Assembly (NCBI RefSeq): GCF_000013405.1
Contig: NC_007759.1
Location: 1,985,001-2,049,000, forward strand
Reading direction: 5' to 3'
Length of the DNA: 64,000 nt
Origin: Syntrophus aciditrophicus SB
GTDB lineage: Bacteria > Desulfobacterota > Syntrophia > Syntrophales > Syntrophaceae
Shown: one piece after another, positions 26,503 to 37,602 of the stretch
Numbering within the stretch: the first letter of the stretch is position 1
Layout: every line of letters begins with the position of its first letter
The notes under the pieces: generated by a model
What the model was told of the DNA's origin: nothing
Seen by the model: the letters and a program-made list of their open reading frames with translations, nothing else
The model's database searches: none
Position numbers and translations under genes: made by a program

Positions 26503-26633
26503 GGCGCCCCTTCTACCACAGGGAACGCCTTCCGGCAATGAAAACCTTGTTCTTCCGTAGAAAAAACCATGCTGAAATCCATCAGATCGTGTTCGCGCTC
26601 TCAGTCAGCAGGCGAGCTGTTCAGGAAAAGGCT

Positions 26634-27137
26634 TTATGCCCCGCCGGTCCGGGTCCGGCCTTCTTCATCGTTCAGATGATCCAGCAGCGAGAGGAGTTCC
26701 CCATTTTCCACGATATCGGACATGGAATTGCCATAATGCACGAAGCGGATCACCCCCTGCTTGTCAATTACGAGCTGTGCCGGCAGACGGCCAAGTTTCA
26801 GCAGTTTCACCTGCTGGCCATATCTTTTGGAGACGGTATGATCGGGGTCGGGCAATCCGACAAACGGCATCTCGTGTTCGCGCCACCATTTCGTAAAAGC
26901 CTCCGCATTTTCTGGACCGATCGCAACCACCTCGGCATTTCTTTTCACAAAATCAGGATAATCCCGACGCAACTGCGCCATGTGCCGGCGGCAGTAAGGT
27001 CAAATAAAACCGCGGTTGAAAATCAGGACGACGTGCCTTTCACCTCGATAACCGGAGAGCCTGATCTGACGTCCTTCACTGTCCGCAAGTTCGAAATCGG
27101 GTGCGGGTTTATGCAGGACAATTTCGCTTCCGTTCAT
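26634..27137 (-). CDS. Peroxiredoxin-like selenoprotein with in-frame UGA (selenocysteine)
   Basis: 167 residues when the UGA at 27002-27000 is read as selenocysteine. Thioredoxin-fold AhpC/TSA protein: HKPAPDFEL near residue 10 is the family start, and the active site reads NRGFI-U46-P-Y-C49, a U-x-x-C redox pair at the exact place where AhpC-like proteins have their reactive Cys. The frame before and after the UGA is open and continuous: 45 codons before, 121 after, ending at 26634. A bacterial SECIS-type hairpin begins five bases after the UGA. The ATG at 27137 has GGAGGT eight bases upstream. Annotation pipelines would break this gene in two. Likely role: reduction of peroxides or disulphides in an anaerobe. 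Confidence 0.88.
26973..26994 (-). promoter_or_regulatory. bSECIS-like hairpin for selenocysteine insertion
   Basis: On the minus strand CTGC-C-GCC, loop GGCACAT, GGC-GCAG: a seven-pair stem with one bulged C and an apical loop starting with GG, about 14 bases after the UGA. GG in the apical loop and this spacing are features of bacterial SECIS elements bound by SelB. Confidence 0.7.
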
Positions 27138-27346
27138 GATGTCCACCTCCATCCTTTCGACCCCTCCTGTTCCCGCAGCTGTAATCGGTTTGAGATCAAC
27201 AGCACTGATTAAAATATTTGGCTTTTTCCCCTCTCTTTCCCCTGAGGCAGCAAGCATTGTATAAAAATATGTGGCACTTTTTGAATCGATCTTTACTTGA
27301 GTTCCGGAATCTCACCTTGAAAGTCAACTGCCCGTACCCTGAGCAT

Positions 27347-30058
27347 TTACAGCTGCCTCAACTTCAGGCTGCTCCGCATGATCCCATCTGAGAGCCGCTT
27401 TGTCGCGAATCCCAATTTCCTGAAGAGCCCGAGCATTTTTTCGTTTTCCATCAGCACCTCACCGTATATCTCGCTCAGCCCTTTTGATTTACCTATCTCG
27501 ATGACGCTCTTCATCAGCTCTTCCCCAACGCCTTTGCGCTGAAACCTGTCGTGAACCAGCACAGCAATTTCTCCAGAGTCGAAATCAGGGTTCAGTATGA
27601 GTCTCGCAACACCGATAATTTTTCTTTCTCCGTTTTCTTTTATTTCAGCGACCATCGCAATGTGTCGGTCATAGTCAATATTACAGAACAGGACCAGCCA
27701 CTCGTGGGTGACATTTTTAAAAGACGAGAAAAATCTTGTTCGCCGGGATTCTTCGGAAAGGGTTGCAAGCAGTTCCCGTTCCAGCGGTTCGTCTTCAGGC
27801 CGGATCGGCCGCAGCACCATCTCGGCGCCATCCGCTGATTTCAACGGCGTTACTAAACTTGCCGGATAGGGAGTGATCACGAGGTGCGGATAAGGAGCGT
27901 CCGACTGCCGATAATCCTTGTCCAGGATAATCCTTGCGTCCAGGGCGCACAGTACGCCTCCGGTTATGGCCAGCGGGTTGATGTCGATTTCCGCTATTTC
28001 CGGAAAATCAACGATCAGATAGGAGAAATAGACCAGGATGGTTTCCAGTTCCCCGAGATTGGCCGGCGGCTTGCCGCGCCAGCCCTGAATCAGTTTATAC
28101 GCCTTTGTAGCTTCCATCAGCCTTTTTGCCAGCGTCCGATTGAGCGGAGGCAGACCGATCGAAAAATCCCTGATCAGCTCAGCCGTTACTCCTCCCATTC
28201 CAAAGAGGATGACCGAACCGAAATCCTTATCCTTTTTTGAGCCCAGAATCAGTTCGTAATCGATGTCCTCAATCATCTTCTGAACGGTGACGCCTTCAAT
28301 CAATGCCTTGGGAGCATGATCCCGAACCCTCTTCAACATGCCCTCATAGGCATGCCTCAGTTGTTCGTCCGAGTTGATTCCCGCCACAACGCCGCCGACA
28401 TCGGTCTTGTGCGAGATATCCGGAGAGACAATCTTGATGACCACGGGATACCCGATCTGCCCGGCAACGGTTACCGCCTCTTCCACAGACGAGGTAAGCG
28501 AGGGAACCGTCGTGGGGATGCCGTAGGCCGCGAGGAATTCTTTTGATTCATCCTCGTTGAGAAGGGTTCTTCCTTCACCAAGGGCCTTACTGATGAGACC
28601 TTTCAGGCGCTCCTTTTCCTTCATGACCCCCACGATGAGATCCTTCAGGTCCCCCTGGGATGTTTCCCGGCCCGGCAATTCTTCAGGAGTCTCATAGAGC
28701 AGTTCAAGGTTTATCTCATCCTGGTACATATTGACATATGCCCTCACCGCCTGTTCAGGGGTTTCATAGTTCGGGATATTGTTCCGCGCCAGCTTTTCCA
28801 ATGCACTCCGGACCTTGTCCGCCCCCATGAAGGCGGTAAGAATCGGCTTCCATGATCCTTTTGCAGTGTCAATCACAGCCTGGGCCACTTCATCCGGCAC
28901 GGCGGTATCCATGGGAACGTAGATGACCAGGACTCCATCCACCCCTGAATCGTTTAAACAGATCTGAGCTGCCTGGGCATATCGGGAGGCATCCGCGTCC
29001 CCCAGCAAATCGATGGGATTGCCTTTACTCCAAAACGGCGGCAAGATCGAGTTTAGCCGTTCCATGCTTTCGTCAGAAAGCCTGGCAAGTTCACCCCCGA
29101 GTTCGATCAGTGCATCGGTTGCCATGACACCGGGTCCGCCGGCGGCGGTCACGATGGCCAGTCTCGGCCCTTTGGGGAGTTTCCGTGAATCAAGAATTTC
29201 AGCGCAGTCAAAGAGATCGGCGATTTCCTTTACCCGCAACACGCCCGCCCTTTTGAAGGCCGCCTCATAGATGGCGTCGTCGCCGGCCATAGCGCCGGTA
29301 TGGGATCGGGCCGCCTGGGCACTCTCGGTAAATCTCCCCGGTTTGATAACAATGATGGGTTTACGCATTGCAAAAGCACGTGCCGCACTCATAAACTTCT
29401 TTGCGTTGCCGACCCCTTCCATGTAGAGCAGGATGCTTCGCGTGTCAGGATCCTCGCCGAGAAAATCGATGAGGTCACCGAAATCCACATCGCTCATGGC
29501 GCCGAGCGAGGCAAACATGCTGAACCCGACATGCTCATTCACCGCCCAGTCAAGGATGGCACTGCCCAGCGCCCCGCTCTGGGAGATGAAGGCAATATGT
29601 CCGGGAGGCGGGTTTGTTTTCAGAAAGGTTGCATTCAACCCTTCATTCGGCCGTACAAAACCCAGACAATTCGGTCCGAGGATGCGCATGCCGTATTTCT
29701 TCCTCGATGCCGTTATCCGCTCTTCCAGTAACCTGCCTTCCTCGCCGATCTCTTTAAAGCCAGCCGAGATAATGACCAGTCCGCCGATACCCGCCCGGCC
29801 GCAATCCTCAACGAGTTCGGGAACTTCCTTCGCCGGGGTGGCAATAACGGCGAGATCGACCGGTTCAGAAATGTCGGCAATATTCTCAAAGCATTTCCGG
29901 CCCAGTATGACTTTTTTCTTCGGATTGACCGGGAATATCTTTCGATCCTTTGCCTGGAGAAGGTTGGTGAAGATGATTCGTCCCACCGAGCCCTCCCTGT
30001 CGCTTGCACCGATTAACGCGACACTGCCTGGATTGAAAACATTGTTCAGGTTCCCCAT
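27347..30058 (-). CDS. Acyl-CoA synthetase (NDP-forming type) with C-terminal GNAT domain
   Basis: About 903 residues. Domain order: CoA-binding Rossmann domain (1-130, starting FNPGSVALIGAS), CoA-ligase domains to about 460 with the phospho-accepting His near 253 in ARSHTGAMAGD, an ATP-grasp domain at about 490-710 (GYPVVIKIVSPDISHKTDVGG), and a GNAT acetyltransferase domain from about 745. This is the architecture of Pat/YfiQ (PatZ) protein acetyltransferases. In those enzymes the synthetase part has often lost activity, but here the His is kept, so either acyl-CoA/acetate conversion with ATP formation or protein acetylation is possible. ATG at 30058 with GGAGGTG upstream. Downstream of ftsH on the same strand. 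Confidence 0.9.
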   Translation of the reverse strand: MGNLNNVFNPGSVALIGASDREGSVGRIIFTNLLQAKDRKIFPVNPKKKVILGRKCFENIADISEPVDLAVIATPAKEVPELVEDCGRAGIGGLVIISAGFKEIGEEGRLLEERITASRKKYGMRILGPNCLGFVRPNEGLNATFLKTNPPPGHIAFISQSGALGSAILDWAVNEHVGFSMFASLGAMSDVDFGDLIDFLGEDPDTRSILLYMEGVGNAKKFMSAARAFAMRKPIIVIKPGRFTESAQAARSHTGAMAGDDAIYEAAFKRAGVLRVKEIADLFDCAEILDSRKLPKGPRLAIVTAAGGPGVMATDALIELGGELARLSDESMERLNSILPPFWSKGNPIDLLGDADASRYAQAAQICLNDSGVDGVLVIYVPMDTAVPDEVAQAVIDTAKGSWKPILTAFMGADKVRSALEKLARNNIPNYETPEQAVRAYVNMYQDEINLELLYETPEELPGRETSQGDLKDLIVGVMKEKERLKGLISKALGEGRTLLNEDESKEFLAAYGIPTTVPSLTSSVEEAVTVAGQIGYPVVIKIVSPDISHKTDVGGVVAGINSDEQLRHAYEGMLKRVRDHAPKALIEGVTVQKMIEDIDYELILGSKKDKDFGSVILFGMGGVTAELIRDFSIGLPPLNRTLAKRLMEATKAYKLIQGWRGKPPANLGELETILVYFSYLIVDFPEIAEIDINPLAITGGVLCALDARIILDKDYRQSDAPYPHLVITPYPASLVTPLKSADGAEMVLRPIRPEDEPLERELLATLSEESRRTRFFSSFKNVTHEWLVLFCNIDYDRHIAMVAEIKENGERKIIGVARLILNPDFDSGEIAVLVHDRFQRKGVGEELMKSVIEIGKSKGLSEIYGEVLMENEKMLGLFRKLGFATKRLSDGIMRSSLKLRQL

Positions 30059-30234
30059 TAGACACCTCCAAGGTCTACTTGACCGCATCGGACGGATCGG
30101 CACAAGCTGCCTGCCGATATCGTTCCATGAGTTCCGCAACCCGTCTCATGACGGATTTCCGTTTTTGCCTCCTTCGGCTGTGAAATCCCGCTTCTCTTGA
30201 AATTTCCCGGTGAGGCGCCTGATGGCGCACACCT

Positions 30235-32292
30235 TCACGATGGTCCCGCAACGCCGGGAAGGGACACGGAGGGTTCGGCGTTTTTGTCTCCCCCATCAGG
30301 AACGGGCAGTTTTCCGGCGTCCAGGGCTGGTGCCGGCGGAAGCCCCGTGATCCTGAGAATTTCCTGCTCGTCGAGGGTCTCCTGCGCTACAAGGGCTTCG
30401 GCCAGGACATCGAGTTGTTTGCGGTATGCTCTCAGAAGCCGTTTGGCCTCCTCGTGACTTTCGGCAATAATCCTGATCACCTCGGCATCGATGGCTTCCG
30501 CGGTTCCGTCGCTGAACGGTCTGGCGCTGCCATAGCCGGCCGGACCGCCCAAGTATGGATTTTCACGGGGCGCGAGCTGAATCAGTCCAAGGCGCTCACT
30601 CATCCCCCAGCGTGTGACCATCCGGTGAGCCAGTCCAGTGGCCTGCTCGATATCGCTTTCGGCCCCGGTAGTCCGGGTGCCGTAAACAATCTCCTCGGCA
30701 GCTCGTCCCCCGAGCATTCCGACGATTTTCGCGCGCAGATAGGCTTCCGTATAGTTATAGCGGTCGCTGTCAGGCCGCTGGTAGGTCACGCCGAGGGCCT
30801 GTCCCCGGGGAACGATCGTTACACGATGCACCCGGTCGGCCCCGTGCGCAACCAGACCAAGAATGGCATGCCCCCCTTCGTGGTAGGCGATGCGTTCCTT
30901 GTCCGCGTGACTCAGAAGAAGGGGGCGTTCAGGACCGAGCACGATCTTTTCCAGCGCGTCCAGGAAGTCCCTGGCGCGGACATCATCCTGATCCCGCCGG
31001 GCCGCCATCAGTGCCGCCTCATTCACCAGATTCCTCAGGTCGGCGCCGGAAAACCCCGGCGTCGCGGCGGCAAGTTCCCCCAGACTGGCATCCTTCGCGA
31101 GGGGAACGCTGCGGGTGTGGACTTTTAAGATCGCCTCACGCCCGACCTTGTCCGGAAGGTTGACCACGACGCGCCGATCGAAGCGCCCCGGCCTCAGGAG
31201 CGCTTTATCCAGAACATCCGGCTGGTTGGTTGCCGCCAGCACGATAATGCCCTCCCGGCTGGAAAAGCCGTCCATCTCGGTAAGAATCTGATTCAGGGTC
31301 TGTTCCTGCTCACTTGCCCCCCCGATCGCCACCTGCCCGCGCGCACGACCGATCGCATCCAGTTCATCGATGAAGATGATCGCCGGCGCATGCTCGCGCG
31401 CCTGCTTGAACAGGTCACGCACCCTCGCCGCACCGACCCCCACGATCATCTCCACGAATTCCGCGGCACTCATCGAGAAAAACGGCACTCCGGCCTCTCC
31501 GGCGACTGCTTTTGCCAGCAGCGTCTTTCCCGTGCCCGGCGCACCAACCAGCAGCACTCCTTTCGGAGCGGTTCCGCCCAGACGGGTATACTTCGGAGGA
31601 TCCTTGAGAAAATCCACAATCTCGACCAGTTCGTTCTCTGCTTCATCAATACCGGCAACATCGTCGAAAGTGACCTTCCGGCCTTCTTCCTGGTCGTAGC
31701 GACGCGCCTTGCTCTTTCCGATTCCCATAATCCCGCCGCCCAGACCGCCCTGCTGGGCCATCCGTCGGAAAAGCCAGATATAAAAGGCGATGAAGAGCAG
31801 TCCGGGACCGAAGCTGTAGACAATCGTCGCCCAGGGGCTGCGTTCTTCGTGGATCGGCTTGGCGCTGATCTCAACCCCGTTCGAGATCAGAAAGGCTTCC
31901 AGACCCGGATCTACGAAGGAGGGCACTGTCGTCGTAAACGTGGTCACCGCCTTGGATGCTTTCCGGGAATCTCCTGCCTTTTCCTCCGCAGCCTGGTAAG
32001 CTATCTCTTCCTTGAATCGACCCGTGATGGTGTCTCCCCGGCTGAAGATTTCCTTGACATTGCCCTTACCGACTTCACCCTTGAAGAGGGTATATGGCAC
32101 CATGACCGGCTGTTCCGCATCGGGAATCAACAGTCTTACCATCAGAAAGTTCACGATTAGAATGAGGACAAACCACAGCCATGCCTTGCCCGGCGGCATT
32201 TTTTTCCTATCGGCGCCCTCAGGAGATCCCTGCTTGGTATCAGCCGATGCGAAGCCGGTCCGGTTTTGCGTCTGCTGGCGTGTCAATCTCAT
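30235..32292 (-). CDS. ftsH: ATP-dependent zinc metalloprotease FtsH
   Basis: Membrane-anchored AAA+ protease of about 685 residues that degrades damaged or regulatory membrane and soluble proteins. Two transmembrane helices (about residues 38-58 and 150-172) flank a periplasmic domain. Walker A GAPGTGKT is near residue 250, [12 protein letters not shown] is Walker B, ATNQPD and RPGRFDRR follow. The zinc site is HEGGH near 469 instead of the near-universal HEAGH, with the ligands unchanged. The ATG at 32292 has AGGAGG five bases upstream and lies 29 bp after the glgP stop; a longer frame overlaps glgP. Sequence divergence suggests a second FtsH paralogue rather than the essential housekeeping copy. 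Confidence 0.93.
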   Translation of the reverse strand: MRLTRQQTQNRTGFASADTKQGSPEGADRKKMPPGKAWLWFVLILIVNFLMVRLLIPDAEQPVMVPYTLFKGEVGKGNVKEIFSRGDTITGRFKEEIAYQAAEEKAGDSRKASKAVTTFTTTVPSFVDPGLEAFLISNGVEISAKPIHEERSPWATIVYSFGPGLLFIAFYIWLFRRMAQQGGLGGGIMGIGKSKARRYDQEEGRKVTFDDVAGIDEAENELVEIVDFLKDPPKYTRLGGTAPKGVLLVGAPGTGKTLLAKAVAGEAGVPFFSMSAAEFVEMIVGVGAARVRDLFKQAREHAPAIIFIDELDAIGRARGQVAIGGASEQEQTLNQILTEMDGFSSREGIIVLAATNQPDVLDKALLRPGRFDRRVVVNLPDKVGREAILKVHTRSVPLAKDASLGELAAATPGFSGADLRNLVNEAALMAARRDQDDVRARDFLDALEKIVLGPERPLLLSHADKERIAYHEGGHAILGLVAHGADRVHRVTIVPRGQALGVTYQRPDSDRYNYTEAYLRAKIVGMLGGRAAEEIVYGTRTTGAESDIEQATGLAHRMVTRWGMSERLGLIQLAPRENPYLGGPAGYGSARPFSDGTAEAIDAEVIRIIAESHEEAKRLLRAYRKQLDVLAEALVAQETLDEQEILRITGLPPAPALDAGKLPVPDGGDKNAEPSVSLPGVAGPS

Positions 32293-32321
32293 GTCCGCCT
32301 CCTCGGATATTTCAAACTCCA

Positions 32322-34829
32322 TCATTTTTCTCTGTTGACCATCAGAGGTTCCACTCTCCATATCTTTTCCAGATATTCCCGGATGGACCGGTCGGAAGAA
32401 AATCTGCCCATCCGGGACACGTTGAGAATCGACATTCGAATCCATCGATCCCGATCCAGGTATGCCGTCCCCGCCTCTCCCTGACAGTCGATGTAGGACT
32501 GGTAATCAGCGAGGAGGAAATACTCGTCACGGTTAAGGAGTGCATCCGTGAGGGGCTGAAAGAGGCTGCCGTCTCCCTTCGAAAAAAAGCCTGAACGAAT
32601 CAGTTCAATGATTTCCTTGAGTTCTTCGTTTTTTTCATAAAAGGCACGAGGGTTATATCCCAGCATATTCAGGTTAGCGATTTCTTCCGCCGTGAGACCG
32701 AATAAAAAGAAGTTTTCCGATCCTACCTCCTCAAGAATTTCGACGTTGGCCCCGTCAAGTGTGCCTATGGTGAGGGCGCCGTTCAGGGAAAACTTCATGT
32801 TGCCCGTGCCCGATGCTTCCTTGCCTGCTGTGGAAATCTGTTCCGAGATATCCGCCGCGGGATAGATCCACTGGCCGTTCTGCACATTGAAATCGGGGAA
32901 AAAGACGACTTTCAGCCGGTCCGCCATTTCCGGATCGCCATTGACAACTTCGGCAATGGAGTTGATGAACTTGATGATCAGTTTGGCCAGGAAGTAGCCC
33001 GGAGCGGCCTTGCCGCCAAAGATCACCGTTCGCGGCGGAACATTCAGAGAAGGATTTCTTTTGAGCCGGATGTACTGCGAGATAATATGGAGGGCGTTCA
33101 GGTGCTGACGCTTGTATTCATGAATTCTTTTTACCTGGATATCGAACAGGCTCTGCGGATTCACGACGACACCCGTGCGTTCCCTGATCAGACACGCCAG
33201 TTTTTGTTTGTTCTCCTGCTTCACCCTGTACCAGGCATCCCGAAATGACGGATCGTCGGCGAACCCTTCCAGACGACGGATCTCATCCTGGGTGTTGCAG
33301 ATCCACGCATCCCCCACCGCCTGGGTAATGAGTCTGGAAATCCCCGGATTACTGAGGACCATCCAGCGCCGCGGTGTCACGCCGTTTGTCACGTTCACGA
33401 ATTTTTCAGGGAACAGCTCAAAAATATCCTTCATCACGGTTTTTTTCAACAATTCCGTATGAAGAGCCGCGACTCCGTTTACTGCATGGCTTCCCACAGC
33501 AGCCAGATTAGCCATTCTTACATAGCGGTCGTCCGTCTCATCAATAAGAGAAAGCCGTCTCAGTCGTTCGTCATCGCCGGGATATGCCAGTCGGACATCT
33601 TCGAGGAAACGACGGTTTATCTCGAAAATAATCTCCAGGTGCCGGGGAAGCATCTTCCGGAAAAGCGGCAGGGACCACTTTTCCAGGGCCTCGGGGAGAA
33701 GTGTGTGGTTCGTGTAGGCAAAGGTTTTTTTCGTGATTTCCCAGGCCCGTTCCCATTCGATCCCGTGTTCATCCACGAGGAGCCGCATCAGCTCAGCCAC
33801 GGCAATCGAAGGATGGGTATCGTTCAGCTGAACCGCATATCGCTCGTCGAACGTGTCCGGCAGACCGCCGCCCCCAAGCCCGTGAATCCGGATCATGTCC
33901 TGGAGCGAACAGGAGACAAAGAAGAACTGCTGGGCAAGCCTCAGTTGTTTGCCCACGGTCGGCTCATCATTGGGATAGAGAACCTTCGAAATCGTCTCGG
34001 ATACGAGTTTTTCCTCCACGGCGCCATAGTAATCCCCGATGTTGAAGGCCTGGAAATCGAAAGACTCACAGGCCTCCGACTTCCAGAGCCGCAGAATGTT
34101 GACGTTCTCCACATGGTAGCCCGGTATCGGGGTGTCATAAGCCATCCCTTTCACGACCCGTTCCGGAACCCAGCGGACGCGATAGCGGCCTTTTTCGTCG
34201 TAACAGGGTTCGGTATGGCCGCCGAAAGGCACATAGTAAGCAATCTCGGGACGGGCGATCTCCCAGGGATTGCCCAGAGCCAGCCACTTATCCGTGATCT
34301 CACGCTGCCACCCATCTCGGATTTCCTGATCGAAAATGCCGAATTCATATCGAATTCCATAACCGATTGAAGGCACCTCCAGAGTGGCGAGGGAATCGAG
34401 AAAACAGGCGGCCAGTCTGCCCAGACCACCGTTTCCGAGCCCCGGCTCCCCCTCCTGGGTAATCAGAACATCCAGATCAAGACCGAGCTGCTTCACCGCT
34501 TCCCGGGTCTGTTCATAAATTCCGAGGTTCATCATGGCGTTTGCCAGGTGTGGTCCCGGCAGGAACTCCGCGGAAAGGTAGCAGACGGCACGGCTGCTTC
34601 GCTGAAGCGCCGCTATTGATCGGACCCAGCGGTCAAGCATCCGGTCCCGCACCGTGTATGCAAGGGCCATGTACCAGTCGTTCTGCGTTGCAATTCTGGG
34701 AATCCTCGCCTGGACATAATACAGATTCTCAAGAATGGCGCTTTTGATGGCCTCGGAAGTCAAGCCGGTCCGGACATCTTCCCGAAGTCTCGGCATCGCG
34801 GAGGAACGTCCAGGGTGTTTTTGATTCAT
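32322..34829 (-). CDS. glgP: Glycogen/starch phosphorylase
   Basis: Phosphorolysis of storage alpha-glucan to glucose 1-phosphate. 835 residues, full length for the GT35 family. The pyridoxal-phosphate Lys is in the signature [38 protein letters not shown] and TNGVTPRRW are other conserved blocks. AAGGAGGTG before the ATG is a strong ribosome-binding site. First gene of a probable glgP-ftsH transcript with a 29-bp gap. Indicates that the organism stores glucan; no other glycogen genes are in the window. Confidence 0.96.
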   Translation of the reverse strand: MNQKHPGRSSAMPRLREDVRTGLTSEAIKSAILENLYYVQARIPRIATQNDWYMALAYTVRDRMLDRWVRSIAALQRSSRAVCYLSAEFLPGPHLANAMMNLGIYEQTREAVKQLGLDLDVLITQEGEPGLGNGGLGRLAACFLDSLATLEVPSIGYGIRYEFGIFDQEIRDGWQREITDKWLALGNPWEIARPEIAYYVPFGGHTEPCYDEKGRYRVRWVPERVVKGMAYDTPIPGYHVENVNILRLWKSEACESFDFQAFNIGDYYGAVEEKLVSETISKVLYPNDEPTVGKQLRLAQQFFFVSCSLQDMIRIHGLGGGGLPDTFDERYAVQLNDTHPSIAVAELMRLLVDEHGIEWERAWEITKKTFAYTNHTLLPEALEKWSLPLFRKMLPRHLEIIFEINRRFLEDVRLAYPGDDERLRRLSLIDETDDRYVRMANLAAVGSHAVNGVAALHTELLKKTVMKDIFELFPEKFVNVTNGVTPRRWMVLSNPGISRLITQAVGDAWICNTQDEIRRLEGFADDPSFRDAWYRVKQENKQKLACLIRERTGVVVNPQSLFDIQVKRIHEYKRQHLNALHIISQYIRLKRNPSLNVPPRTVIFGGKAAPGYFLAKLIIKFINSIAEVVNGDPEMADRLKVVFFPDFNVQNGQWIYPAADISEQISTAGKEASGTGNMKFSLNGALTIGTLDGANVEILEEVGSENFFLFGLTAEEIANLNMLGYNPRAFYEKNEELKEIIELIRSGFFSKGDGSLFQPLTDALLNRDEYFLLADYQSYIDCQGEAGTAYLDRDRWIRMSILNVSRMGRFSSDRSIREYLEKIWRVEPLMVNREK

Positions 34830-35142
34830 TGTGCACCTCCTTCTGATCCCTGCATGCGCAGGTCATGATCCGGACGCACTTTTCATCCGGGTTCACGGCC
34901 AGGCGGACTTAAATTTTTTAGAGGTTGGTTTGTTTGAAAAGAATCAGCCAGCTTGCCTTTTCTTTCTTTTATATCGATAACAAGGGAAGATTTCCAGAAA
35001 GGAATGATGAAACTGACAGCAAAGAAAAAAAACGGCTTCCGTTCCTAAACATTTCCATCAGGAATTTAAGAATGGAAGCCGAACAATACAGAATAATTCA
35101 GGCCGATCAGAAGCAAGGGAAAGAGATGTACGTTGCCGAAGC
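34830..35142. other. Intergenic region between coaX and glgP
   Basis: About 310 bp between two minus-strand genes. It holds the terminator of the valS-to-coaX group and must contain the glgP promoter, which I could not recognise. A 78-codon plus-strand frame here is antisense noise. Confidence 0.6.
35025..35081 (-). terminator. Rho-independent terminator after coaX
   Basis: Stem CGGCTTCCGTTC (35033-35044) with GAATGGAAGCCG (35070-35081), 11 of 12 paired, followed on the minus strand by eight T (A-run 35025-35032). About 60 bases after the coaX stop. Confidence 0.85.
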
Positions 35143-35907
35143 TCAACTGTTTCTTTTATAAATAAGCCTGAGTCCCTCCAGGGTAAGCATATCATCGATC
35201 ATTTCGATGCTCCTGGTTTCCGGCTTGACGACCTTGGCCAGCCCTCCTGTGGCAATCACCAGGGGATTGGAACCGATTTCCTCTTTCATGCGGGCCACGA
35301 TCCCGTCCACCAGGCCGGCATACCCATAAATAATGCCCGCCTGCATGCTGCTCACCGTATCCTTGGCAATAATCAGTTTGGGAGTGCTGAATTCCACCCG
35401 GGGCAGCTTCGACGCGCGCGTAAAGAGGGCTTCACTGGAAATGACGATCCCCGGGGCGATGCATCCGCCCATGTATTCCCCTCGCGGAGACACGTAGTCA
35501 AAGGTGGTTGCCGTCCCGAAATCGACCACGATGGCTTCCCGCTTGTATTTCTCAAAGACGGCCACGGCGTTGACGATCCGATCCGCCCCGACTTCCTTCG
35601 GGTTATCGTAAAAGATGGGCATTCCCGTTTTGATCCCGGGACCGACGATCAGGGGCTTTACCTGAAAATATTTCTCACATACCGGTTCCAGGATGTTCAG
35701 CATTGGCGGCACGACACAGGAGATAATGATGTGCTGGATGGCCTTCGAACTGATTTTACTTGTCTTGTAAAGGTTGTACATGAGCATGCCATACTCGTCG
35801 ACCGTATTTTCGATGACCGTTCGAATCCGCCAGTCATGGACCAGTTCTTCCCCATCAAAGACACCGAGCACCGTATTGGTATTTCCCACATCAATAACTA
35901 AAAGCAT
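35143..35907 (-). CDS. coaX: Type III pantothenate kinase
   Basis: Phosphorylates pantothenate, first step of CoA synthesis. 254 residues of the ASKHA fold: the N-terminal [10 protein letters not shown] phosphate-binding motif, [10 protein letters not shown] and the second phosphate loop [11 protein letters not shown]. Type III enzymes are not feedback inhibited by CoA. It follows birA by 11 bp and ends the valS-nadC-birA-coaX gene group, with a terminator downstream. Confidence 0.95.
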   Translation of the reverse strand: MLLVIDVGNTNTVLGVFDGEELVHDWRIRTVIENTVDEYGMLMYNLYKTSKISSKAIQHIIISCVVPPMLNILEPVCEKYFQVKPLIVGPGIKTGMPIFYDNPKEVGADRIVNAVAVFEKYKREAIVVDFGTATTFDYVSPRGEYMGGCIAPGIVISSEALFTRASKLPRVEFSTPKLIIAKDTVSSMQAGIIYGYAGLVDGIVARMKEEIGSNPLVIATGGLAKVVKPETRSIEMIDDMLTLEGLRLIYKRNS

Positions 35908-35918
35908 GACCTGTCTTT

Positions 35919-36740
35919 TTATCCTTTCTTAATGGTCGCATCGCCAGCGATAACGCGCGTGATCTTCCCTTCCCGGTCGCAGAGCAGCAATGCGCCGGAA
36001 TCATCCAGTCCAGCCACTTCACCGCTCTGGACCTCTTCCCGGAAAATGACCTGGAGCTGTTCTCCCAAGATGCGGGCATAAATCAGCCAACGCTCCTTGA
36101 GGGATTGAAAACCCTCCGCCAGATAAAGTGTATAGCATTTTTCAAAATGATCATAAAGACTTACGGCGATATCCATGCGCGGCAGAACCTGCCCCGTCTC
36201 TTCACGCAGGGAGGTCGCAAGATTACGGAAAGTCTCGTCAAATTCTTCATTTCGTATGTTCACATTGATTCCGATGCCGATGGCGATGTAATCAATCCCG
36301 TGTGCTGAAGTCTTCATCTCCGCCAGGATCCCGCAAACCTTTTTCCCGTTGATTTGAACGTCATTAGGCCATTTGAGACGAACCGATCCGGGACAGTAGA
36401 ATGACAGAAGATCCGCGACGGCCACCCCGGCCAGCAGGGTCAGTTGTGGTGCAACGGAGGGTTCGATGGGAGGTTTCAGAAGAATGGATGTATAGAGATT
36501 GCGCCCGGGCGGGGACTGCCAGGGTCTATGCAGGCGGCCGCGTCCCTTCAACTGCGTATCGGCGATGACGATCGTGCCTTCCCCTGCTCCGGAATGCCCC
36601 AGATGAAACGCGGCGCTGTTCGTGGAATCAATTTCGGGATAAAGGTAAACAGCCCGGCCAATCCGTTTGCCTTTCAGTTTTTCCTTTAAAGCGTCCTCAT
36701 CGAAATCCGTCGGCAGGACTCGAAGCGCGTTGTCGCTCAT
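35919..36740 (-). CDS. birA: Biotin--[acetyl-CoA-carboxylase] ligase
   Basis: Attaches biotin to carrier domains of carboxylases and decarboxylases. 273 residues. It lacks the N-terminal winged-helix domain, so it is the non-regulatory group I form and cannot repress biotin genes. Catalytic-loop motif [20 protein letters not shown] and the C-terminal SH3-like domain are present. GGGAG eleven bases before the ATG. Sits between nadC and coaX in a tight cofactor-gene group (3-bp and 11-bp gaps). Biotin-dependent enzymes such as the carboxyltransferase complex at 59.3 kb would depend on it. Confidence 0.94.
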   Translation of the reverse strand: MSDNALRVLPTDFDEDALKEKLKGKRIGRAVYLYPEIDSTNSAAFHLGHSGAGEGTIVIADTQLKGRGRLHRPWQSPPGRNLYTSILLKPPIEPSVAPQLTLLAGVAVADLLSFYCPGSVRLKWPNDVQINGKKVCGILAEMKTSAHGIDYIAIGIGINVNIRNEEFDETFRNLATSLREETGQVLPRMDIAVSLYDHFEKCYTLYLAEGFQSLKERWLIYARILGEQLQVIFREEVQSGEVAGLDDSGALLLCDREGKITRVIAGDATIKKG

Positions 36741-36743
36741 GCC

Positions 36744-37595
36744 TCACTCCCGATTCATCACCAGCAACGAAAGATCCGCCGCTTTCACCGAATGCGTCAG
36801 AGCCCCTACGGAAATGAAATCCACTCCCGTTTCCGCAATCTGCCGGACTGTGGCCAGGGTCACGTTTCCCGACGCTTCCAGGGGGATCCTGCCATTTACA
36901 TGCAGAACGGCCTCCCGCATGTCCGGGACGCTCATATTGTCCAGCATGATGATATCGACTCCCGCCTGAATGGCCTCGTTCAATTCCTGGAAATTTTTCA
37001 CTTCCACTTCGATTTTCAGGGTATGGGAGGCCCTCTGACGAACCCGCGCAACCGCTGTCCCGATGCCGCCCGCCGCCTCGATATGATTGTCCTTGATCAG
37101 AACTGCGTTACTGAGGCCGAAGCGGTGATTGGCGCCTCCACCGATCCGCACTGCATACTTGTCCAGGATGCGCAGACCGGGAGCGGTTTTTCTGGTATCC
37201 AGAATCTTCGCTTTTGTCCCCGCAACGGCCTCGACATACTGGCGGGTTGCCGTTGCGATGCCGCACATCCGCTGGAAAAAATTGAGAGCCACCCGCTCTG
37301 CGATCAATATGCCTGCAAGTGATCCGGTAATCTCGGCTACTACCTGCCCCTTCCGGGCCTGCTGAGAGTCCTGCTGACAGACAGCAATCGCGATCCGGTC
37401 GTCGACGGCGAAAAAAACCTGACGAAAGATATCAATCCCGGCAACCACCAGTTCAGATTTGGCCACAACCCGGGCGTAACCGTTCTCCTCCCCACTCAAT
37501 ACGGCGGCAGTCGTCACGTCACCCGATCCGACATCCTCCTCCAGAGCGGAAAGGATCAGGGCGTCCAGCATGTGCTTCGGGAGCGGGAAATTCAT
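36744..37595 (-). CDS. nadC: Nicotinate-nucleotide pyrophosphorylase (quinolinate PRTase)
   Basis: Converts quinolinate and PRPP to nicotinate mononucleotide in de novo NAD synthesis. 283 residues, standard length. Conserved blocks: EDVGSGDVTT at the N-terminus, ILDTRKTAPGLR, GGGANHRFGL, IKDNH and the phosphate loop near SVGALTHS. GGAG ten bases before the ATG. Seven bases after the valS stop and three bases before birA, so translationally close. With nadE at 12.8 kb this supports complete NAD synthesis. Confidence 0.96.
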   Translation of the reverse strand: MNFPLPKHMLDALILSALEEDVGSGDVTTAAVLSGEENGYARVVAKSELVVAGIDIFRQVFFAVDDRIAIAVCQQDSQQARKGQVVAEITGSLAGILIAERVALNFFQRMCGIATATRQYVEAVAGTKAKILDTRKTAPGLRILDKYAVRIGGGANHRFGLSNAVLIKDNHIEAAGGIGTAVARVRQRASHTLKIEVEVKNFQELNEAIQAGVDIIMLDNMSVPDMREAVLHVNGRIPLEASGNVTLATVRQIAETGVDFISVGALTHSVKAADLSLLVMNRE

Positions 37596-37602
37596 AGGGA
37601 AT

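Noticed and set aside
33459-34370. A 303-codon plus-strand frame opposite glgP
   Set aside because: Antisense shadow of a clear glycogen phosphorylase; no motifs or ribosome-binding site.
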